In this document: piece by piece, positions 45,943 through 56,622 of the stretch
Layout of the letters: every line of letters starts with the position of its first letter
Position numbering within the stretch: the first letter of the stretch is position 1
Origin: Petunia secreta
Taxonomy: Eukaryota > Streptophyta > Magnoliopsida > Solanales > Solanaceae
Length of the DNA stretch: 64,000 nucleotides
Reading direction: 5' to 3'
Assembly: GCA_029990175.1 (NCBI GenBank)
Contig: JARKIP010000065.1
Span: forward strand, 5,584,501 to 5,648,500
Notes under the pieces: model-generated
Seen by the model: the letters and a program-made list of their open reading frames with translations, nothing else
What the model was told of the DNA's origin: nothing
Databases searched by the model: none
Program-made: the position numbers and the translations under genes

Positions 45943-46353
45943 AATTACCCTTTCTTTTAAGAAAAGATAGGTTTTGGGTATAACGTTCAACAATATGGGA
46001 CTCCAAAGGGCTTTCTTTGGAGTCGCCACCTAATTTAGGAGAATTAGGAACCAATTAGTTAAATAGTGCGTGCAAGCACTCCGTTTTAAGGAAAATGGTC
46101 TTTTCAGAGATTCTGAAGTAAGAGGTTCAGTTATTTTCGAAAGAAGGTTTCGATTTGAAAGCACTTTCGAAAATTCGTAAAATTACGGTTAATCCTTCGG
46201 TTTTCACAAAATAGCTCAAAAGGTTAACTTTCAATATGTCGATAAAATGGTTTTAAGATTAATATTAAAAATCTAAGATTATAGTAAATTATACTTTAAA
46301 GAAATATGAATTTAAATAAACTTAGACTTGAAAAGGGAAGAAAGAAAGAAAGG

Positions 46354-46354
46354 A

Positions 46355-46383
<29 letters not shown>
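46354..46383. repeat. (AAAT)n microsatellite in EA 3' LTR
   Basis: The run is two units (8 bp) longer than the matching run at about 59023-59052 in the 5' LTR. Confidence 0.9.
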
Positions 46384-46387
<4 letters not shown>

Positions 46388-49300
46388 TGCTAAAATATGA
46401 AAAACCAATTAATTGGAAAGAAGTTGCACTTTCACGGATAAAAATGAGTTACTTTTATTAATTTCGAATTTTAATTGCACGCATTGTTTAACTAAAAGAT
46501 GCACAATTCGTAAATAAGATGGAGATTCTAAAGAAATAAAATATTCACAAAATAACTCAATAAATAACTAAACATTCATTCATAATCAATCAAATAAATA
46601 ATTATCTACGGGGAATTCCTATAGACATGCAATTTCTAAGGAGGGGAAAAGAGGAGGTTTAGAAGAAGAACCCGGAGATTGATAAAACTCATGGGAGCCT
46701 TGAATTTATTTAATTTATACAATTATATGCCCATGAGCCTAAGTTAGAATAGGCGGCTCAACAAAGCATTTTTAAATTTCTATAGGTCTTGAATCTTGAG
46801 CCCGGACTCGACCCCAATGCAACTCCAAGCCAATAAGCCAATCCCAATTGGTGAGTTTTGATCAACTCGTCCCCAAGTGGGTGTTTTATGCAAAAGAAAA
46901 GGGTAGACAAAGAATCAATAAATATCAAGAATTATTTACTATAAATCAAACCAAATGAAGAAATTAATCCAAATAAGTGAATTTCAATAAGCCCCAAGGT
47001 CTGGTAAGATATATTTGTAGTAAACAGTTCCAAAGAAAGTACTAATAAAAAAAGGGCCCACCGCTTAAAGATACATGCAATTGGTAAATAAATAGAAAAC
47101 CAAGGAAGATTCAATTACACCTTTTCCCTGCTCAATTTTCATAACAACTTTTTTTCAGTTGACAGGCGCAAAGACAAGCATAAGAGAGGAGCTACACTTA
47201 GAAATAAGTGTCGGCAACGAAAACTTTCAAGCTAAACAACTACCTCTTTCTTTGTTTTAAGCACAAAATGCACCAAGTTATTTTCAAGATTTCAGATAAA
47301 GATTAAACCACACCATCCCAGGGAACAAACACTTACGGTATGCTTTTCACAGATCTGCTGTTTTAACTTGACTTTCTTATCAAATTTTAGTTTAAACATA
47401 TGATCAAATAGTATAGAATATACCTTACTTGTCACTAACCAATGAACACATAAGGGGAACACATTTTCAACAAACTGACTCATAAATTGACCAACTAAAC
47501 ACATACAAATGACTATAAACTATTAATCAACTAATCAGTGTATTTCAGTTTATGTTTATTATGAGAATCAGAACCTAGACACGGCAGAATTTTAAAGATT
47601 AAACCACAACTAATCTTGAACTATACTAGTCAAAGAAAGAGGCCTTGAACTGCTCTGGAAAAACAATTTCACATTATTATAGTTGGTGTAAAAGATTTAA
47701 ATTTTATGTATTAACAGATAGGAGTGAAAGAGCTGCAACAGACATATCAAACCTTCTATAAATGGGTGTAATTTAAACACTTAACAGATTATGAAGGCCA
47801 GACACAAAAGCATACATTATTCTTGACATATTAAGAAGACTAGTAGTAACTAAACAGAGAAACTGATTTCTTAGAAACCTGAAGCTACCAGCAGGAACCC
47901 AACACACCCAGATACACTTGCACACACTCATGCTCACAGGCACACACACCTACTCATACAAGCAGACCCTTCATTATGCTCCTGGAACCTGCACATTCTT
48001 CACACTATATACAGCCTCCAAAACAAGCTATGCAACTCCCTGAACCACCTGACTATCAACTCCCAGAACTTGCGACATCCCAGACTCCCTCACAGACCCT
48101 TCACACTCACAAACACTCCAGAGAACAAATCCCACCAGCTAGCACCCAACCTCACATTCTTACACACCTCTACAAACATCCAGGAACAACTCCACCCAAC
48201 TCCCTCTTTGAACAACCTGACCTCTCTTGCTTTTAACAAACACCAAAGGTCAAGCTTTATGCTTGAACAACTCCTAAATCCTTCATTAAACTGCGGCACA
48301 TACTCTCAGCACCCATAACTACTACCTAACTTCAATTTTAAAATCCACCAGCACCTCTACATCCTCTAATCAAGAACAAAACTCTAAGCGCTTGCACATG
48401 CTCCCTCAAACAGCCAGAAACAAGAAAGCTCATACACATGCAGACAAATAAAAGCTAGTACTTAAACATTATTTCCCTAGGCTTCATTTTCAGAACAAAA
48501 GTCAGATGCTAAACCTCTTTGTTTTGCTAAAAAAAGTAGTCATGTAAAGAAAACTGAAACTAGCAATTTGATTAACTATTAAAAGGACTAATCTTTACAT
48601 TTTGATAAATGAAGACATCTTAAAGATTTAATCTTTCACTTTAAAACTGAAACAAAGAGCTTATTTCAAGCTGTTTACATAATATATCTAAACTAAACAA
48701 CATATGAGTCATAAAGAACTAATCACATACCACTAAAACTGAACTAGAAAAATAAGGAAAATAAGAGAAAAGGTTAAGATTTTTACCTTTTTGCGGGCAG
48801 TGAACTAAGGCGTTAAATCTGAAAATAATCGCGACTCAACTAAGCGACGCAAATGGAGTCGTCGACTCGAATAGCGACGCGACGACACAAATGATGTAGC
48901 GATAATAGCAATCCAACCAGGAACAAAACCAAAGACTGAACACTATCTCTCTGTTCTTTTAAAGAAAAGGTTAAGCTAAAATGTATAGGTTTTGCCGTTT
49001 CTCCTTTTTTTCCTTTTTTTTAAAAAATGAAATGAATAAGAAATATATATACCTGCTAGGCTAGGGTTTCGGATGGAGGGTTGAGATTCAAAATCTAACC
49101 CAAAATCGACATTTCACCTTTGAGATAAGGGTTTGAATTGTCCCTTTTCGCAAAAATGGTACAATTCTTGTCTTTATCCCAAAGGAAAATGTCCGTTGGG
49201 ATCAAATTGACGCCTCGGATGAAATCGATTCAAATCGACGCCCATAAACAGTCCAGCTAAGCCTTGTACGGAGAAGAGGACAAGGATGACAAGGATTTTC

Positions 49301-50345
49301 ACGCGTTTTGGCTGGGATTTGGGAGAGAATCGGGCGGGTTTAGGGCTTAAATCGGGTTAGGAGAAGAGAAAGCGGGTTGGGGGGTTTTCTGAAAAGGGAA
49401 TGGATATGCGCGTATGCGTGTGTATAATGTCTTGTATATGTTTTGCATGGATAGGACAGATTTAGGCTACGAATTATGCTTTTAGCCACTTTATTTGAAA
49501 TTAAGCAATTTGCCTTTAATTTCAAAAATTGATTTTAATTTCAGAATAATTAAACCTTTAATTTTGAAAATCTCCGGGACAAAATTGGGTGTCAACAGCT
49601 GCCCCTCTTTACCCGGAAAAGGATGAAAGAGTTTTCAGGGTAAAGAAGTTGACGGAAAAGCCAATTTTGTCACGATAAAGCCAAAGACTTTGATTCCAAG
49701 GGATCAAAGTGCGAGGCTTATGGATATGGCCGAACTCCGGTTTTCGAGTTGCCTACATATCTCGGGCTGAAAGAGAATCAGGCCATATGTAGTTCAACGA
49801 CACTTAGACATGAAAACTCGCACGATTGATTGAAAAAGACGCACGAATAGGAAAAAATTCAAACTGACCCCCTAATCTGGAATGAAAGATTAGGTAAGAA
49901 TTTGCTTGTTCGAGTGCGATTCTTCAGATCCTCGTTGACGAGTCTAGCTCATATCAACGATTGCCCCAGTTCACTGCTAAGAAAAAGTTCCACGTTATGC
50001 TCCAAATGCTGTTGCGTTATTGCCAAAATTCTGTAAAGACTTAACAAACGGTAAGCGAGCAAATGCTAATAAACTGCAATAATTGGAATAAGAAATAAAA
50101 GAGTGATAACATAAAATTATAAATGCGGGTCGTGATATCATCAATGAGTTCTTCCTTCAATCAACTGATGAGGCGCTCCGCCCGGGGAACCTCTAGGCTG
50201 ATCATTATTCTAAAACAGTAAAGTAAAACAATAAGTCAAGAAGGAACGAATTGCAGAATATAAGGTTGTTAAAAAAATAAGTCGACTAACAAGACATAAT
50301 GCCTCAAGTCGACTTGGCTAATCTACATCCTACGCAGGTAACATA

Positions 50346-50466
50346 ACGTTCATTTGTAAGGCAAACGAGCCTAAAACGTCCAATTATAAGGCGAACGAGC
50401 CTAAAACGTTCAATTATAAGGCGAACGAGCCTAAAACGCTCAATTATAAGGCGAACGAGCCTAAAC
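50346..50466. repeat. 30-bp minisatellite cluster 1 (4 copies) in EA LTR
   Basis: The unit is CAATTATAAGGCGAACGAGC plus CTAAAACGTT, 30 bp. It is repeated at 63015-63135 in the other LTR. Confidence 0.93.
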
Positions 50467-50811
50467 CATTAGGCAAGCAAAAGAGGCGAAATTCATTAAA
50501 ACAGGTACTTCTTTAGACTTAGAACTATCTGCAAATCACAAAATGAAATTTTAGTAAACGTTCCCATAAATAGAAATGAAACGTATAAGCTTAACAATTT
50601 GCAAGGAATATAAGAAATAGAAATGCCGCCTTTCAGCAATAACCGTGATAAAGCATAATGCTTTAGATCATGAATAGGTAGTCTACAATGCGATCTCGGA
50701 ATGTGCTCCATTCTATTGATAAAGCAATGAGGCGTCAGGTCTCGAAACATCCAACGTCCTAGTGCAACTTGAAAACCTGCACATCCCATTTACGGGTGGG
50801 TTAACCCGAAT

Positions 50812-50935
50812 TGTTCATTTATAAGGTGAACAGGCCCAAAACGTTCATTTCTAAGGCGAACGAGCCTAAAACGTTCATTTATAAGGCGAACGGGCCCAAA
50901 AACGTTCATTTCTAAGGCGAACGAGCCTAAAATGC
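50812..50935. repeat. 30-bp minisatellite cluster 2 (4 copies) in EA LTR
   Basis: Variants here read CATTTATAAGGTGAACAGGC and CATTTCTAAGGCGAACGAGC. It is repeated at 63481-63604. Confidence 0.92.
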
Positions 50936-51265
50936 ATAAGATAAGGCGAAAAATACAAAACTCATTAAAGTGGGTACTTCTTCAAACTTAGCAATATCTG
51001 CAAATCACAACAATGGAATTTTAGTAAGTGTTATCATAGTGGAATAGAAATGAATCTGCTTTCAACAATTTGCGAGAATTATAGGATATAGAAAGGCCGC
51101 CTTTCGGCAATAAACTGTGGATAAAGTGGCGGTTTGTGATTTAATCTTGAATTGTGCTCGAATCACTTGTCAAGACAAATGAGACGTCCAGTCTTGAAGC
51201 ATCCAATGTTCCAAAACGACTCGAAGTAAATCTGCATATCCGATTTACCGGTGGATGGACCCGGA

Positions 51266-51476
51266 TCATTAATTTATAAGGCAAAAAGGTCTAAAACATT
51301 CAATTATAAGGCGAACGAGCCCAAAACGTTCAATTATAAGGCGAACGAGCCTAAAACATTCAATTTTAAGGCGAACGAGCCTAAGACGTCCATTTATAAG
51401 GCGAACGAGCCTAAAACGTTCAATTATAAGGCAGACGAGCCTAAAACATTCGTTTATAAGGCGAACGAACCTACAT
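51266..51476. repeat. 30-bp minisatellite cluster 3 (7 copies) in EA LTR
   Basis: Seven copies of the same unit. Because 30 is a multiple of 3, an open frame of 10-residue repeats (KANEPKTFNY) appears on the plus strand. It is antisense to the element and judged a by-product. The matching cluster in the other LTR starts at about 63935 and runs off the window. Confidence 0.93.
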
Positions 51477-51500
51477 TTGATAGTAACCTGCAAAAATAAA

Positions 51501-52109
51501 GTTGTAAATTGGATTAATTAAGATAATGCAAAATAAATGAGCAAAGCTAGGTCGTGTTGCTTGTATTGATAAAGCTGCAAAGCGTGGAATGCTGCCTTTG
51601 GTCCATATTGAAACCGATGTTCAATTCTATTCTACTGCTTTTGGAATTCCTGCATGCAAAGGAAAATCATGAGTTTTAAAAGATGGGCCCAAAAGCCTCA
51701 ACGTTTTGTTTTGCTCCTTCTGTCCTTATGCTGAACTTTGCAGTAGCACCAAAACGAATTTGCCCCCTGTTTTCAAAGGAAAAGTTGTTAGTTTTTGAAC
51801 AAATAGCGGTTGGCTTGATTGAACACCTAATGTGGCTTCAAATCTGCATCTTCTTGCATGGAAATCAGATGTATTGCTGCTGCGAGAGTCTGATGCTCTT
51901 GAAATTCTTCTTTTGTACAAAAAATGTCATCTAAAATTGCTTTGGCTTGGTTTATTTGGAAAAATGGATTTTCATTGATTTCGGATTAAAAACCCAATAA
52001 AGGGTACAAGATAGTTCATTACATAAAACTTCAAAAGAGTAGGAAAACATAAGATAGTCGGGCAATAATGCCATTTCAACAAACAAAGTATTGTCATTTG
52101 ATCTTCTTG
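51501..52109 (-). other. EA interval between LTR and gag 2
   Basis: The interval should contain the polypurine tract and the true LTR edge, but no unambiguous tract could be picked. No gene is seen. Confidence 0.5.
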
Positions 52110-53594
52110 TTAAGCTTCACGCTTCCTTTTCAAATGCCCTGGTGCCAATTTTGATGAATCACCTCTGATGATAATTGCATTTGCTGCTGGAGGATCATAA
52201 TTGCTTGTTTTCCCTTGCTTCACACTTATCTTGCCATTTTCAATCATATTCTGGATTTTGTGCTTAAGTGCCAAGCATTCTTCTGTGTCATGGCCTTGAA
52301 TATTTGAGTGATATGCGCACCTCTTTGATAAATTGAATCCTTGAGGTGGATTTTCTGGGATCCATCCCTTCCTTGCTTGCAATAGTCCCTCTGCTTTCAA
52401 TCTCTCAAATATGGCTGACAATGATTCATGTAGAGGAGTGAAAGTACGAGGTCTTAGCCTTTTCGTATTTTGATGACCAGATGGTGCCTGATAAGATTGA
52501 TGCTTACGACTTGAATTCTGCATATCATGATTGTAGTGCACTTGCGAAGGCTGGGAGTCTTGAATATTTTCAGGTGCATCAGAACAATTGAAAACTGGCA
52601 TTGTAGTGTCATAGTCAATCAACCTTCTGGTTTGAAACTTTTCTTCCAAAATCTTTGCATACCGGATTAAACTGGGAAAATCCTTTAAATTGGCAGAAAG
52701 TAGCCTTTCATAAAATATGCCCTCTTGAAGGTCAATGAAAGTTGCTATCAACTCATCTTCAGGCAATGGAGGATGCATCTTAGAAGCCTCTAGCCTCCAT
52801 CTCACAGCAAATTCTGCAACAGATTCGTGCGGCATCTTCTTGATTTTACGCATATCAATTAGATAAGGATCTCTTACTATGTTGAATTTGTATTGTTCCA
52901 CAAAGTCTCGAGCCATGTCTTCCCATGTGTGCCATTTGGTAAAATCTTGCTTAGTATACCATGCAAGTGCCATTCCTGATAAACTCTGAATAAACAATCT
53001 CATTAGCAAAGCTTTATTCTTCCCAATTCCGATCAATCTGCCGCAATAATCTTTCAAATGAATGTAGGGATTTCCCTTTCCATCGAAAGTGTTGAGTTTT
53101 GGTATGTTGTACCCACTTGGAAGCTCAATGTCCGGGTGAATGCATAAGTCTTCATAGCAGAAGCTCTGAATATTCCTAGAGCGCAATTCTTTTTGCAAGA
53201 TCTTTCTCAAAATCTGTTCATCGATATTATGAGGATAAGTTGTCTCAACTTCCTTCTGAGGCAATTCTGGTGAACGCACTATCAATTGATTTGATTGACT
53301 CCCCACAGCAGGCATATTGATAAATGGTGGTTGGTATAAAGTTGCAGCTGGCCAAGCATTCGGATTGGTAAGATATTCTTGTGGGATTTGTGGATATATA
53401 GTATGTATAGGCATTGGGTAATTAGGCATTGTTAAGTAAAGCGGATTGGAGGTAAAGCTTGTATTTGGCAAAGGTTTACTAGTATTGACAAAGTTGATAA
53501 TCCGATTCCTTTGGACCACATGTTCTTCAACATCATCATTTTGCACTTGCAAGATACCCATACCAGAACTGGTTGCCTGAAGCTGCTTTGCCAT
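52110..53594 (-). CDS. EA gag 2 (494 residues), Tat/Ogre-type
   Basis: It would form the particle shell. It is uninterrupted from an ATG at 53594. Residues 1-150 are Pro/Asn/Tyr-rich. The capsid-like Retrotrans_gag region follows, with PKLNTFDGKGNPYIHLKDYC, FIQSLSGMALAWYTKQ, WEDMARDFVEQYKFN and VAEFAVRWRLEASKMHPPLPE. It ends with a linker and a knuckle-like CAYHSNIQGHDTEECLALKHKI, then KRKREA. Length and layout fit Tat/Ogre gag. It keeps both halves of the capsid, unlike gag 1. No protease follows. Confidence 0.85.
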   Translation of the reverse strand: MAKQLQATSSGMGILQVQNDDVEEHVVQRNRIINFVNTSKPLPNTSFTSNPLYLTMPNYPMPIHTIYPQIPQEYLTNPNAWPAATLYQPPFINMPAVGSQSNQLIVRSPELPQKEVETTYPHNIDEQILRKILQKELRSRNIQSFCYEDLCIHPDIELPSGYNIPKLNTFDGKGNPYIHLKDYCGRLIGIGKNKALLMRLFIQSLSGMALAWYTKQDFTKWHTWEDMARDFVEQYKFNIVRDPYLIDMRKIKKMPHESVAEFAVRWRLEASKMHPPLPEDELIATFIDLQEGIFYERLLSANLKDFPSLIRYAKILEEKFQTRRLIDYDTTMPVFNCSDAPENIQDSQPSQVHYNHDMQNSSRKHQSYQAPSGHQNTKRLRPRTFTPLHESLSAIFERLKAEGLLQARKGWIPENPPQGFNLSKRCAYHSNIQGHDTEECLALKHKIQNMIENGKISVKQGKTSNYDPPAANAIIIRGDSSKLAPGHLKRKREA

Positions 53595-54566
53595 GTTATT
53601 TTCTCCTTGATGCAGATTTCAGCCATTTCAGTGTTCAACGCAAGCCAACCTTTAACAAATGAATTCTACACATTGAACAAAAGCAAGTTAATACGTAAAA
53701 TGATAATGCATGCATAAAATTTCAAACGTAAAATAGGCCATTAGGCCGAATGGATGGGACCAAAATCTCGACTCAACACATGAGTAAAATATTTAAGAGT
53801 TCGAAACTTGAGAAAAACAAACTTTGAAAGTTTTTACTAAATTAGTATGCGTGCTAGACCATTTTGACACAAATTGCTAAAATGGTCGGCTTATTTTGAA
53901 CATCAATGCTTTGCTCGGCTATCGATTCTCGTTTGTTGCACAACAATCTGTACCAATTCATAGAAAACCTGCTTCTGATAACTATGAAATCAACATCAAG
54001 GTCTTCAATTTTCCTTCGCACAATTTTGCCCCAGTTATAACTTCAACATCTCAACTTGCTTTGCGAAATTGCCCCAGTTATGACTTCAACATTTCAACTT
54101 GTTTTGCAAAAAATTGCCCCAGTTATGACTTTCAAAACTTCAAACTGCTTATCAAAACCTGCCCCGGTTGCAATCTCCCACGTCTTCTACTTGCTTTGCA
54201 AAATTTGCCCCAGTTTCTATCTTTGGGAAAATTAAAATTTAAATACTAAAGGGTCGAGCCCGATGGAGGAGCCTACGTATCCCTCCTTGGGAATCAGACC
54301 GTGCGTAGTTCTGCTTACATAGAAGAGATTTTCCAAATGATGGTGTAACCGAAACTCGATATGAGTTGCCTACGTTTCCCGCCTTGGGAAACCGGTTACA
54401 GTAGTTTGCTTACATAGAAATAAATTCAAATATTCATAATTTGATATTCTTTCTTTTCTTTCAACAAAACTAACAAAAGAAAATTACAATAGCTACTTCT
54501 TACTAATGCAAATAAACTAACTTCTGCTTCTGCAACTTTACTGCTTTTCTGGAACTTGATAGGTTC
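53595..54566 (-). other. EA spacer between gag 2 and gag 1
   Basis: It has two parts. 53990-54220 is a degenerate tandem array around TTGCCCCAGTTATGACTTCA (4-5 copies, ~45-50 bp). 54240-54420 holds two copies of a GCCTACGT(A/T)TCCC...TTGGGAA phrase resembling GTTGCCTACATATCTCGGGC in the EA LTR near 49748. No ORF. Confidence 0.7.
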
Positions 54567-55781
54567 CTAAATGCCCTTCTTCGAGGAAACTCCCTTTGCA
54601 TATGGAAAGATTGCGACAAAAGGTTCGTCAGTGCCGTTTGTTGGTAGAACCTTGATCTGGCCAGAATTAATCAAGCTTTCAACTTTCTCCTTAAAGGTAA
54701 AGCATTCCCCAATATAGTGCCCATGCATTCCTGAATGGTAAATGCAGAATTTTCCAAAGTTCTCGGGCTTAAGGAACCGACATGATTTTGGTTCTATAGG
54801 ATGTACCAAATTGAACTCCTTGAGCCTTTCAAATAATCGTGCGTAAGATTCTGGGAGCGGTGTGAATGCGAAAGCAGATCTTTTGGCATGGTTTGACTGT
54901 GAGCTTGGATTGAAAATTACTTGTGCATTGGCACTAGGTTCCCCTGCTATGGCTGGCAAAGGTTTTGATATGACAACTTTTCCTTTGTCTTTGGACTGTG
55001 CCTCAACCAATTTACACTTTCTCTTGTCAGAACTTATTGCAACCGGCTCTACTTGAAGTTCTGCAGATTTTCTTTTCAATGGACTGCCCTTTGCCAGAAT
55101 CGGGTTCGAGAATTCATAATGTGCGACAAAGTCCCGGGCTAGTTTATCCCAATTGTCCAATTTCCAAGGACCTCGTATGGCGAACCATGTCAAAGCTGGT
55201 TCCTTAAGTGTCCTAGCAAACATCATCAACTTGGTTTCATTGCTTGGTCCATACCTTACGACCCAGCCAAGGTAGGCTTTCAAGTGATCACGAGGATTTC
55301 CTTTCCCGTCATACATTGGTGGATCAGCTGAGTCAAAAACATCCACATGTTCACTTTCTGCCTCCCCTAAGCTTACTTGTGATAGTAGAGCATTCTCATC
55401 TATCATTGTGCCATTGCTGTCTTTAGCATTGGGAAGCCCTTTCCCGTTGCTTTTCTTATTGCTCGTCTTTGAGGAGCCACCAAATTCCTTTTCCAATAGG
55501 AAAGCATACAAATTAGGGAAATGTTGAGCATCACACTCAAATGCTGGAGCTACTTGCATTGTAGGAGGTGCAACAGTATAAATAGGAGCAACAGGAGCAC
55601 TTGGTCCTGGGCTTGGCACGTTACGCACTGGATTGCGAGCATCCATGAGCGCGATAACCAATTCAGTAAGGCTAGTGAGTCTCTTTTCCAAACTTGCCAC
55701 GGTTGCTTCAAGCTTGTTAACCTTGTCTTGGTGGGATCCATCATTTCCAGTCAAGTCAATCACGAAATTTTGACGAGCCAT
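54567..55781 (-). CDS. EA gag 1 (404 residues), capsid C-terminal half missing
   Basis: It starts at an ATG at 55781 (MARQNFVIDLTGNDG), followed by a short coiled-coil-like stretch (VNKLEATVASLEKRLTSLTE). The capsid N-terminal half is present: PPMYDGKGNPRDHLKAYLGW, ARTLKEPALTWFAI and LARDFVAHYEFSN. The usual second half (the ...FREYAVRWRE part seen in gag 2) is replaced by a Lys/Ser-rich linker. A knuckle-like CIYHSGMHGHYIGECFTFKEKV follows. The frame is open throughout. It is about a quarter shorter than typical and probably cannot build a normal capsid alone (inference). Confidence 0.8.
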   Translation of the reverse strand: MARQNFVIDLTGNDGSHQDKVNKLEATVASLEKRLTSLTELVIALMDARNPVRNVPSPGPSAPVAPIYTVAPPTMQVAPAFECDAQHFPNLYAFLLEKEFGGSSKTSNKKSNGKGLPNAKDSNGTMIDENALLSQVSLGEAESEHVDVFDSADPPMYDGKGNPRDHLKAYLGWVVRYGPSNETKLMMFARTLKEPALTWFAIRGPWKLDNWDKLARDFVAHYEFSNPILAKGSPLKRKSAELQVEPVAISSDKRKCKLVEAQSKDKGKVVISKPLPAIAGEPSANAQVIFNPSSQSNHAKRSAFAFTPLPESYARLFERLKEFNLVHPIEPKSCRFLKPENFGKFCIYHSGMHGHYIGECFTFKEKVESLINSGQIKVLPTNGTDEPFVAIFPYAKGVSSKKGI

Positions 55782-56622
55782 ATGTCCTGACCTTGATGTT
55801 CAAAATAATTAACCCTTTAGCAACGCATACCGAATTTAATAAAATTTATTAAAGATGAAATTGACGGATCAACTTATTCCAAATGGAGAAATTGAGACCG
55901 TACTAAAAAGACCCCAAAAGTTTAAATAGGGCTTTGTTTCGTTAAAGAAAACTGGACAAAACAATGCTTATTAAATTCGGAGAAATATTATTTATTAAAA
56001 GGATTAAAATTTGATGCTAAAACAATATTTTGTAAAAATTAAGACAGACCAAATAAAGATTCAAAAAAAAAAATATTTTTTTAGAATAATAATATGCATG
56101 CTTTCATATTATAAGTAAATAAAATAATGAAATAAGTAAAGAGAATAAGCGGTTAATTCCTGCAAACAAATACAATGTTAGTCAAATACCAATATCAAGC
56201 AAATTGAGTCATCTCAATCAAACAATGCGAAATTAATTACAGGCGATTAGCACATAGCAAATAAGCATTTAGCAAGCTATTGCATAGTAGACAAATAATT
56301 GACATGTGGCAAACACAAGTAATCAAGCGTAAATAAAGATGCAGGCGTGTCCTACCCTGTGAAAAGATGCTAGAGGTAAGCCTAATCGCGCAAATAAATG
56401 ATAACGAAAAGTAGTCCACACCTGTTTTGCAATAATCGATTTTAGAGTAAGCGACAACGACAATAGTAATGATAATAGTCTTTCATTGATAATAACTTGC
56501 TTTTAGTACATCATCATCATTACATGGAGAATGAAAAGTGCTAGAAAGTAAATATATAAATTAAAGACATAGTCTGAGTACAACATTTCAAAAATCTAAA
56601 TAACTGCTATTGCTAAATTGCA
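55782..56622 (-). other. EA spacer between gag 1 and the DUF7745-like ORF
   Basis: AT-rich; no ORF or repeat recognised. Confidence 0.6.

Larger units (their letters stand above)
45943..51500 (-). repeat. EA 3' LTR (right limit approximate)
   Basis: It matches the 5' LTR base for base over long stretches. The left end lacks the first ~10 bases (TGTTGAACCC) found next to the PBS at 58602, so the terminus is eroded or was deleted. The right limit lies somewhere between 51330 (last base comparable within the window) and 52109 (end of gag 2). Short ORFs inside (47976-48236 and others) occur in both copies but look non-coding. Confidence 0.85.

Noticed and set aside
47976..48236. Pro/His/Thr-rich 86-codon ORF, also at 60645-60905.
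   Set aside because: Both copies are LTR sequence, low complexity and antisense to the element. Duplication comes from the LTR, not from selection.
50346..51476. Regular 30-bp repeats resembling a CRISPR array.
   Set aside because: The repeats are head-to-tail without unique spacers, sit inside an LTR, and no cas-like gene is present.
51251..51499. ORF with 10-residue KANEPKTFNY repeats as a possible repetitive protein.
   Set aside because: A 30-bp tandem repeat keeps any stop-free frame open, and the ORF is antisense to the element.
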